A stretch of DNA of 40,000 bases from Sphaeroforma sirkka. Its lineage: Eukaryota; Opisthokonta; Ichthyosporea; Ichthyophonida. Shown one piece after another: positions 32,277-40,000 of the stretch. A program made the translations under genes and the position numbers. The notes beneath the pieces were generated by a model that saw only the letters and a list, made by a program, of their open reading frames with translations, did no database searches and had not been told where the DNA came from. The stretch covers positions 1 to 40,000 of the forward strand of contig LUCW03000156.1 in the NCBI GenBank assembly GCA_001586965.3, written 5' to 3'. Within the stretch, counting starts at the first letter, position 1, and each line of letters begins with the position of its first letter.

Positions 32277-34304
32277 TCAGTGCTTAACTTGGACGTCTGG
32301 TAAGTCCTTGCACTCCTCTTTGTGCCAACCGTTAGTACCCTTGCAAGTAGCACACTCTTTCATATAGTGTCCAAAATCTGGCTTGCCTGGTGCACACTTA
32401 ACAGGGTCGTGTCTACCATTCCACTTGCCATTACGTTTTGTGAGGTTGTAACCACACTTCTTGCAAGGCGCTCTCACCTTCTTATCACCTTTCGGTTCGG
32501 TAGAAGTAGAGCCAGTACCCCTCCAGTAGTAGTGCGAGGTTTCTTAGAACTACGCGCAGTATTAGTCTCTACTGCGTTTCGCTTAGTGGGCTGGGTGTAG
32601 CTCGTGGTACTAAGTACTCTAGTAGAGGAATTGGTATGCTTGTGTACTATCTTCTCAAAGACAGACCAAGGCATAGATCGCAAATCACCATAGGCGATGA
32701 TGTCATCATTGACTTTCTTAAAGAGGTTAGCTCCCAGAGTCTCCATCATCTGACAAATTAATAAATATTCGCCAGTATAGGTACGACCACCCATCCGAGT
32801 ATTCATATGTGTCATATGAGCTAGAGCACCTCGAATAGTGGTATCGTTTGCAAAGAACTTACGAGACTCTAGAAGTTCACGGTCACGTGCATCTTCAAAA
32901 AAAAGGTGTTAAGTATATTATCACGCAACTGGTGCCAGGGTAGGGCTTTCCAGTTGGGCTCATGAAACCTTCAAGATAGTTCGCCATTCACCTGGCTCAC
33001 AGAAATGAATAAAGGCATTCATCATCTGCTTATCCCTAAGGCTGGCAGACTCCTTAAGTTGGTCGAAGGCCTTCAGTGTCTCCACTGTACTCTCATTAGT
33101 AGAGAAATCGACCTCAGCCTGCGCGTTACCTAGCTGCTTTTATAAAGCTTGGTTCTAAGTGTTCACGAGGCTCATGCTCAGTGCTACGGGCTGCTAGTGC
33201 CAAGATGGTGTCTATTTCCTTTCTCTTGTTATCGATTAGATAGCGAATGTTATCCGCTTTCCTATCGTCAAGGTCAGAGTCATTCAATAGACGGTCCTCA
33301 AGGACTTGCATACCAGAGCGTAATAGCCTGAGACGAGTATGTCTGGTTCTCACTTCCTCATCCTCAGGATTAGAGCGGGAACTCTCTAACGAGGTACTGG
33401 TGTAGCGATTGCCAAAATCGTGATTACCAGGGTTAGTTGGCAAATGAGGGTCGATATTACGAGGATGGTAAGCCTCATCGAGTTCCATACGATCATATCC
33501 TCTGACAGGGTTAGGTTTGTCAAGAGGATGGTCGATGGTAGCATCAGAGCTATAGAGATTAAATTTTGAAATATTATCTCTCGCCAGTGGTAATTGGCTT
33601 AGTGGTAAACATACTGGCTGGTAAACCAGTAGGTCTCGGGTTCGAAACCCGGCCCGAATTTTTTTTTTTTTCTTCTTCGGTATAGGAAGAATATCAGCCA
33701 AGTGGGACACGATAGAGGGGTCCACAACTGCTGCTGCCGCTAGCTCCTTCAAGAGCGCTTCAGTGCGGTTCAATTGGCGTCGAGATTGAGAGGATCCAAC
33801 CACTCGTTGTCGAGTTATGGCATCCTCAGCTTCGGCCCCAAGATTTGAGCTGAATGGAATGGCTTCTCCATCGATGGCGAAACCGAAATTTTCGGACAGG
33901 TCCAATACTTCCTTTTCACGCCGGATTTGTGCTGGAGTGTCCTTTAGATGTGGAGTTATAATGCCCCCCGACATTCGTATCCACGAATTTTCCAGCCTTT
34001 CGACGTTTATCCGGCACGTGGTCAGGGGCAAGCTGGGGTCCTGAGCTTCACTCCTAGGTGATACACGGACGCTGGCGAGCCTTTCCGCGGTAGTAGATAC
34101 CTCTTCTTCCAAGGCTTTAGAATCCGACGAGTCATCCTCAGAATAATCCTCTGTACCAACCTCAGAATTTGCTTCCCCAACAGTATCCTCGGCAGGCTCA
34201 ACTCCAGACAGGCTAGGTGTTTCCACAGGGACCTCAGGAACCTCGGCAGGCTTAGCAGGCTTAGAGCTAGCGGCTCCCTTGCCTTTAGAAGTACCCTTAG
34301 CCAT
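32277..34304 (-). pseudogene. Family-B Gag (fossil)
   Basis: The start at ATG 34304 (MAKGTSKGKGAASSKPAKPA) is supported by the same ATG in the older copy at 12883. Order: Lys/Pro/Ala-rich start, an acidic stretch (YSEDDSSDSKALEEEVSTT), a linker and a segment read antisense through the tRNA-like module (RTRDLLVYQPVCLPLSQL). A helical domain (LRLLRSGMQVLEDRLLNDSD) and a capsid-like region (PWSVFEKIVHKHTNSSTRVL) follow. At the C-terminus are two Cys/His motifs: CKKC-x14-H-x4-C and CATCKGTNGWHKEEC (C-x2-C-x6-H-x3-C). Both depart from the classic retroviral knuckle. In the family Gag builds the particle and binds the RNA. Confidence 0.8.
33588..33671 (+). repeat. tRNA-like Pol III module inside family-B gag (copy 2)
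   Basis: The plus strand has A-box TGGCTTAGTGG (33595-33605), an anticodon-arm-like hairpin (ACTGG...CCAGT) and B-box GGTTCGAAACC (33639-33649) in a good T-arm (CGGG-TTCGAAA-CCCG). A T13 run (33659-33671) follows that could end Pol III transcription. The acceptor stem does not pair. The gag frame on the minus strand stays open through it. Confidence 0.75.
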
Positions 34305-34383
34305 AGTATTTGCTGGATAGTAAATCGATGTCAGACAGTCTAGAAGCAGTACACTACTGTAACTACTAAATAACTGAAAAATA
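34305..34383 (-). other. Family-B leader between 5' LTR and gag
   Basis: 79 bases; on the minus strand it starts TATTTTTCAGTTATTTAGTA right after the LTR. It has no TGG start of an ordinary tRNA primer-binding site in the first 20 bases. The older copy at 12696 has the same first 20 bases, so the lack of a standard site is a family trait. Confidence 0.6.
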
Positions 34384-34981
34384 TGTAAACTTCGATGGAA
34401 ATTACTAGGTTTCAAACTATATTAAACTAAAATACAATTTAGTCAGTTAGGATTTAGCAGTGGTAGCTTGTGTAAGAATGATCGGGACTGCCTCTTGTTA
34501 AGAGCCTAAATATCCTCGATCACACAGGGCGTACCTCTAGCTGTTCTTTATTGAATAATTTTCACTAGAAGTACTAAGTGTTCATGACCACTTGCCTAAT
34601 TTGTAAATAGACATAATAACGTAAGTCACGTTAATACATTAGCTGATATAAATAAAGTTCCATCTGAAGAAAAGTTAAAAAAAAGAAAAAAGACTTATTG
34701 GATTTTGGAGATTGGCGGGAGGACCAAAATCTATAAGTAGTAGTTCGGAGATTATAAAATTTAGTTTATAATATCCTACATCTACTAATGTCTCAAATAG
34801 GTCCAAGTAGATGAGTCATACCAAATACTCAGGCTATTGGAGCCATCAAAGTGAATTTAGAACACTTTGGAAATATTGGAAAAAGAGCTTGTACTAAATT
34901 ATTTAAAATACAAATAAAAAACCAATGTATTATCTCAATTGATCTTGATATTTTAGACTGACCGGAGGCCGTATTTCTACA
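34384..34981 (-). repeat. 5' LTR of the full-length family-B element (598 bp)
   Basis: Matches 27333-27928 base for base apart from three homopolymer length differences by eye. Confidence 0.95.
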
Positions 34982-34983
34982 TA

Positions 34984-35407
34984 TTGGACCTATTTAAGAC
35001 ATTAGTAGATGTAGGATATTATAAACTAAATTTTATAATCTCCGAACTACTACTTATAGATTTTGGTCCTCCCGCCAATCTCCAAAATCCAATAAGTCTT
35101 TTTTTTTTTTTTTTAACTTTTCTTCAGATGGAACTTTATTTATATCAGCTAATGTATTAACGTGACTTACGTTATTATGTCTATTTACAAACTAGGCAAG
35201 TGGTCATGAACACTTAGTACTTCTAGTGAAAATTATTCAATAAAGAACAGCTAGAGGTACGCCCTGTGTGATCGAGGATATTTAGGCTCTTAACAAGAGG
35301 CAGTCCCGATCATTCTTACACAAGCTACCACTGCTAAATCCTAACTGACTAAATTGTATTTTAGTTTAATATAGTTTGAAACCTAGTAATTTCCATCGAA
35401 GTTTACA
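34984..35407 (+). repeat. Family-B LTR 4, right part
   Basis: Begins TTGGACCTATTTAAGACATT, repeating the 21 bp that end the left part at 27332, and continues to the LTR end TTTACA. Antisense gag follows directly, as in the other array copies. Confidence 0.95.
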
Positions 35408-37487
35408 CTTCTCCATTTACGAAAACTGTTTGAAAAATACGTTCATCTCCTTTGGTATGGATTTTATTGAACATTTTCTCATAATATTGCTCTAGTGTAC
35501 ACATATGGTACTGTCAGTGCTTAACTTGGACGTCCGGTAAGTCCTTACAATCCTCTTTGTGCCAACCGTTAGTACCCTTGCAAGTAGCACACTCTTTCAT
35601 ATAGTGTCCAAAATCTGGCTTGCCTGGTGCACACTTAACAGGGTCGTGTCTACCATTCCACTTGCCATTACTTTTTGTGAGGTTGTAACCACACTTCTTA
35701 CAAGGCGCTCTCAGTTTCTTTTCACCTTTCGGTTCGGTAGAAGTAGAGCCAGTACCCCCCTCCAGTAGTAGTGCGAGGTTTCTTAGTACTACGCGCAGTG
35801 TTAGTCTCTACTGCGTTACGCTTAGTGGGCTGGGTGTAGCTCGTGGTACTAAGTACTCTAGTAGAGGGATTGGTATGCTTGTGAACTATCTTCTCAAAGA
35901 CAGACCAAGGCATAGATCGCAAATCACCATAGGCGATGATGTCATCATTGACTTTCTTGAAGAGGTTAGCTCCCAGAGTCTCCATCATCTGACAAATTAA
36001 TAAATATTCGCCAGTATAGGTACGACCACCCATCTGAGTATTCATATGTGTCATATGAGCTAGAGCACCTCGAATAGTGGTATCGTTCGCAAAGATCTTG
36101 CGAGACTCTAGAAGTTCACGGTCACGTGCATCTTCAAAATAGGTGTTACGTATATTATCACGCAACTGGTGCCAGGGTAGGGCTTTCCAGTTGGGCTCAT
36201 GGGCCTTCAAGATAGTTCGCCATTCACCTGACTCACAGAAATGAATAAAGGCATTCATCATCTGCTTATCCCTAAGGCTGGCAGACTCCTTAAGTTGGTC
36301 GAAGGCCTTCAGTGTCTCCACTATACTCTCATTAGTAGAAAAATTGACTTCAGCCTGCGCGTTACCTAGCTGCTTTATAAAGCTTGGTTCTAAGCGTTCA
36401 CAAGGCTCATGCTCAGTGCTACGGGCTGCTAGTGTCAAGATGGTGTCTATTTCTTTTCTCTTGTTATCGATTAGATAGCGAATGTTATCCGCTTTCCTAT
36501 CGTCAAGGTCAGAGTCATTCAATAGACGGTCCTCAAGGACTTGCATACCAGAGCGTAATAGCCTGAGACGAGTATGTCTGGTTCTCACTTTCTCATCCTC
36601 AGGATTAGAGCGGAAACTCTCTAACGAGGTACTGGTGTAGCGATTGCCGAAATCGTGATTACCAGGATTAGTTGGCAAATGAGGGTCGATATTACGAGGA
36701 TGGTAAGCCTCATCGAGGTCCATACGATCTTATCCTCTGACAGGGTTAGGTTTGTCAAGAGGATGGTCAATGGTAGCATCAGAGCTATAGAGATCAAATT
36801 TTGAAATATTTTCTCTCTCACCAGTGGTAACTGGCTTAGTAGTACACGTACCGGCTGGTACACCAGTAGGTCTCGGGTTCGAAACTCGGCCCGGAATTTT
36901 CTTCTTCTTTGGTATAGGAAGAATATCAGCCACGTGGGACATTATAGAGGGTTCCACAACTGCTGCTGCCGCTAGCTCCTTCAAGAGCGCTTCAGTGCGG
37001 TTCAATTGGCGTCGAGATTGAGAGGATCCAACCACTTGTTGTCGAGTTATGGCGTCCTCAACTTCGGCCCTAAGATTTAAGCTGGATGGAATGGCTTCTC
37101 CATCGATGGCGAAACCGAAATTTTCGGGCAGGTCCAATACTTCCTTTTCACTCCCGATTTGTGCTAGAGTGTCCTTTAGATGTGGAGTTATAATGTCCCC
37201 GACATTCGTATCCACGAATACTCCAGCCTTTCGACGTTTATCCCCAATATTTGACGGCACGTGGTCAGGGGGCAAGCTGGGGTCCTGAGCTTCACTCCTA
37301 GGTGATACACGGACGCTGGCGAGCCTTTCCGCGGTAGTAGATACCTCTTCTTCCAAGACTTTAGGATCCGACGAGTCATCTTCAGAATAATCCTCTGTAA
37401 CAACCTCAGAATTTGCTTCCCCAACAGTTTCCTCGGCAGGCTTAACTCCAGACAGGCTAGGTGTTTCCACAGGGACCGCAGGAACCT
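35408..37487 (-). pseudogene. Family-B gag, longer antisense copy continuing the array (fossil)
   Basis: The minus strand encodes nearly all of gag from PAVPVETPSLSGVKPAEETV to the Cys/His motifs, with a tRNA-like module inside. Up to 35951 it is the fourth array copy; beyond that it is unique to this locus and shows what the shorter fragments were cut from. It keeps a stretch (RKAGVFVDTNVGDIITPHLK) that reads slightly differently in the 33-34 kb copy. The first residues of gag are missing and replaced by LINE sequence at about 37488. It carries few breaks. Confidence 0.9.
36826..36900 (+). repeat. tRNA-like Pol III module inside family-B gag (copy 3)
   Basis: A-box TGGCTTAGTAG (36832-36842) and B-box GGTTCGAAACT (36876-36886), followed by only a short T run. 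It occupies the same place in gag, in antisense, as copies 1 and 2. Confidence 0.7.
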
Positions 37488-37670
37488 CGGTTAGATCCAA
37501 GGTGTTCGTGGAGAGTCCAGATACCGTGGAAGTTGTGGCACTCCTGTAATTGCTGAAGGAGGTCAGAGCCAATGGCGGCCGTTTTGGGCCTACCAGGATG
37601 CGTCGAATCAGTTGTTGGATGCAGGTAAAGTGGCTGGTAGTTAAACTGTCGCTACCGGGGCAGATTTTTA
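37488..37670 (-). pseudogene. LINE ORF2 3' fragment fused to family-B gag
   Basis: The minus strand reads CPGSDSLTTSHFTCIQQLIR, matching the LINE C-terminal motif at 15.33-15.50 kb (CPGSHKFTTSHFTCIQQLIR). The DNA match continues to the Thr-Leu-His-Glu-His-Leu-Gly region (about 15493). It then joins gag at about 37487, with one open frame crossing the joint. It is a roughly 180-bp fragment, diverged from the 15-kb copy by scattered substitutions and a frame change. Confidence 0.85.
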
Positions 37671-37875
37671 GTTTTGTCAACACCGGCCCGAATTGACTCA
37701 GCGCATATCTTCCACTTTCGACTCACTTGACCCAAGCTTCAAACGGGAATTTACTGACCACTTCTTTCCAACAATCTTTCCTGAACAACTTCAGCGATTA
37801 TGAGAGCCATACCATATGTTCATACATTGTAACATACATACTTGTCCTTTTTGATATAAATAATATTATCCCTAT
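37671..37875 (-). repeat. 205-bp dispersed repeat R, copy 2
   Basis: Reverse complement of 15882-16086 over the same 205 bp, with scattered substitutions. On the minus strand it precedes the LINE fragment, whereas at 15.9 kb it follows the LINE end. Confidence 0.85.
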
Positions 37876-38121
37876 TGGTTGTCAGGGTTTTTTTTTGGAT
37901 TTCACAAAAAAAAAATAACCGCCAATTTTTTTCATTCCTGTTAAAATTTTGCTTCTTTATGTAGGTTTCGGGACTCCCAGTGAATTTTCGAGACTCTTCG
38001 GTACCCTGAATTTTGGCGGGTCCCGAATGATGAGTTGTTATTCCGGAAATTTATATTGGGTTTTTATTTCAGGGCCCTGATGATTTTTGAGTGTCATTCT
38101 ACATGGGCCATACTTAAAATT

Positions 38122-38171
38122 GTCTATGTATATTCACGAACAGAGCAAAGTGTCTACGAATATACATAGAC
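38122..38171. repeat. Perfect 14-bp inverted repeat, 22-bp spacer
   Basis: GTCTATGTATATTC (38122-38135) and GAATATACATAGAC (38158-38171) are exact reverse complements. The repeat could form a hairpin or bind a dimeric protein. It lies about 150 bp upstream of a TATA-like site. Confidence 0.7.
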
Positions 38172-38320
38172 GATGACGCCATGAGAAAGCTCGAGAACAT
38201 CATAGCAGAGGGTTTTCTAGGCCCATGCCTTTCCCCACTACGAGTGTTATAGTTATAGTTAATAGCCTAGGATGTTAGTAGTACAAGTTCGTTCGGGAAT
38301 AGATAGAGATAGACCCCAGC

Positions 38321-38338
38321 GGACTATAAAAGCAGTCC
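38321..38338 (+). promoter_or_regulatory. TATA-like site within a small palindrome
   Basis: GGAC-TATAAAA-GCAGTCC: a TATAAAA (38325-38331) framed by GGACT and AGTCC. The following 80 bases (CAGCGTTAGAGTTCAGACTT...) look like a transcribed leader, as in an LTR or a small Pol II gene. No coding region follows, so this may be a solo LTR promoter. Confidence 0.25.
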
Positions 38339-39130
38339 ACGTCCAGCGTTAGAGTTCAGACTTTCACTAAGAACATAAGGAACGCAAGGACGAAAAAGAC
38401 TAAAGACTGCTTATATCGTAAACCTAAGAAGAAAGCTACTACTACCGAATTTTGGGAATTTGCATTTTTTTGGCGCCAAAACTGTGATAGTCATTTTTGG
38501 GCCGGTTTTTAGATTTGGAGAATAAGGACCGAACTTTGGTAAATACGAGGGACCTTATATTTAGGAAAAAATAAAAAGAAGGTTATGTAAATGTTGTAAA
38601 TTCAGTAAATATGGAATTATTGTACAATTTAGGAGGCTATTATATATTTTTCATTCCTGAAAATCAACGGTGGGACTGGTCTTGTCGTTACAACGGCTAC
38701 TTAGACACTATTTAAATATAGAGACATGAAATTTGGGCTATGAATTTTCAAAAATTTATTTTTCATTTCCATATTGGCTTCTGTTTAATTTTCAGAAGGC
38801 TAGGTATGTCATTCCATTTTTAAATTCGGGGGCAGGACCAACCCAAACTCTGTAGTAAATAAACAAAAACGAAACATACAAACTGAACAGGAGAAATCAC
38901 AAAATGCGTTCAGAATCAGACTTCAGCAGCAGCTCAAAAGTTGTTGTTTCACTCTCTAGAGAGCATTTGGCCTTGAAATTGGCCGGGCTTGAATTCATAC
39001 GCTCTCATTGGTTCTCAGCTCTGGTGGGACACTACATACTAGTGTGAAAAATGATTTAAAAAAAAAACATGTTCAGAACCATTCTACCAATGAAAACAGG
39101 ATATCTGAAAATAAATGTACTTAAAAATAG

Positions 39131-39253
39131 CCAATACCGACCCGGGTAAGGCAGACGAAATTCCTGCCGGAAGTTCAGGTCTTCGGAGGTTTGATCGATT
39201 TGCTAGCCCCTGCCAAGAAGCAGGGATTCACAGTCAAAATAGCTGGAAACTAA
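39131..39253 (+). other. Possible short exon-like coding relic
   Basis: A plus frame without ATG reads QTKFLPEVQVFGGLIDLLAP and then AKKQGFTVKIAGN before TAA at 39251. It has balanced, protein-like composition, unlike the AT-rich surroundings, and follows an AG (39152-39154) that could be a splice acceptor. No family is recognised. It may be the last exon of a gene or a relic. Confidence 0.2.
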
Positions 39254-40000
39254 ATACATGTGTTTTGGGTTTGCTTTTTTTATAAAAATATTTTACTTTT
39301 ATTTTGACCATGCAGATTTTTTAGTTTCGAGTAAATCTAAAAGTTGGAGTAAATATGAAAATAGAACACGATAATTTCACAATTTCGACTTTGGGTTCAG
39401 GTGTGTAAAATTTTGTACAAAAACGGTCTTTTCTATACGAATTTTTCAACTTCTGATGGTTCTGACACTTCGAACGATATTGTAAACGATGCGGCATGTC
39501 GATTTCTGCCCTCAAAAGTCTATATTTCGGACTGGAAGGGTCATCTCGTATAGGCGGCCAATTTTTGCGGGATTTTGCAAAAGAAAATATTTTGTGAACA
39601 AACCAAAATTTCAAAAGTTTGTCCGGGTGATTTTCTTGTCCCAATTATTCTATGCCATTTCCGCTATCTAACGTTCAAATCGGATCACTTGTTCGTGTTC
39701 CATGCTCACCCCGGCAGCTGCCACCGCCCCCCCTCGAGCCACTATGGACCACAATATACAAAGTTACACACATAAGTACGGCAAGTATATGCATTAAGAC
39801 AAATGTCGAATCAGCGGGAGCGATCAAAACACTTCTGGTGGACGTGGGTCTAGGCATGCTCTGCGTGACGTGCATAGCCGATTCACGTCAAACATCAGTT
39901 TGTATCATCCATCGTTTAAAAAAACATCTGCTTGTGTTCTTGTTTTTCAAGTGTAATATTATTTTCTAAAGAGCACCATACACCTGTTTCATAAACATGT

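Larger units (their letters stand above)
27333..34981 (-). mobile_element. Full-length family-B Ty3/gypsy-like LTR element (recent fossil)
   Basis: A 7.65-kb minus-strand element with both LTRs, leader, gag, protease, RT, RNase H, Dam-like domain, integrase with chromodomain-like tail, and purine tract. The two LTRs differ only in homopolymer lengths by eye, so insertion is very recent. The coding region nevertheless shows roughly eight interruptions. Some may be sequencing errors in homopolymers, since that is the only kind of LTR difference. It sits inside LTR 4 of the tandem array. Instead of a 4-6 bp target duplication, a 21-bp direct repeat (27312-27332 and 34984-35004) flanks it, with two extra bases (TA) on the right. 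Confidence 0.92.
37876..40000. other. AT-rich region without a supported gene
   Basis: Long poly-A/T tracts and no recognisable domain on either strand. The longest open frames (about 105 codons at 39321-39644 minus and 39652-39969 plus) have no recognisable family. Smaller signals inside are listed separately. Confidence 0.5.

Noticed and set aside
33588-33660. A functional tRNA gene
   Set aside because: Boxes A and B and the T-arm are good, but the acceptor stem cannot pair and the anticodon loop is 8 bases, so it is a tRNA-derived module.
39321-39969. Open frames of about 105 codons on both strands near the right end
   Set aside because: Overlapping frames in AT-rich DNA without any recognisable family or start context.

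Overview
This 40-kb window is a nest of transposable elements in a eukaryotic genome, with no host gene that I can recognise. The contents (Ty3/gypsy-type LTR elements with chromodomain-like tails, an endonuclease-bearing LINE and tRNA-derived SINE-like modules) suit a fungus, perhaps an early-diverging lineage. Nothing here fixes the organism, so that is an inference. Near-identical repeats of more than 1 kb without C-to-T decay argue against a genome with active repeat-induced point mutation.

Layout. (1) Positions 1-5912, minus strand: element A, a Ty3/gypsy-like element (Gag, protease-RT, RNase H, Dam-like domain, integrase, chromodomain-like tail) running off the left edge. (2) 5913-8279: AT-rich sequence with one SINE-like module, microsatellites, a 285-bp spaced direct repeat and a 2 x 78-bp tandem repeat. 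(3) 8280-15745: a decayed gag of family B (minus), then a LINE whose 5' half (ORF1 and the endonuclease start of ORF2) is on the minus strand and whose 3' half (RT and C-terminal zinc motif) is on the plus strand. A family-B LTR with its gag start lies between the halves, so the interval has been inverted. (4) 15726-16254: a hairpin whose spacer is a 205-bp dispersed repeat. (5) 16235-18592, minus: the gag of a third family, C. (6) 19490-22354: scrambled family-B pieces, including a flipped pol segment and a plus-strand integrase ending at an LTR.

(7) The centrepiece is 21906-35951: a 1.59-kb segment (integrase tail, LTR, antisense 3' part of gag) present four times in tandem. The fourth copy is split by a full-length minus-strand family-B element (27333-34981) sitting inside its LTR. 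The two LTRs of that element differ only in homopolymer lengths, so it arrived very recently. (8) 35408-37487: a near-complete antisense gag that is the right-hand continuation of the array, fused to a LINE 3' fragment and a second copy of the 205-bp repeat. (9) 37876-40000: AT-rich sequence with a perfect 14-bp inverted repeat and a TATA-like site but no convincing gene.

Three points deserve attention. First, families A and B both carry a domain resembling the Dam-type N6-adenine methyltransferase of DIRS elements, placed between RNase H and integrase. Second, a tRNA-like Pol III module lies antisense inside the gag of family B in three copies. Third, the tandem array repeatedly places an LTR upstream of antisense gag, a layout that could make antisense or double-stranded RNA against the family.
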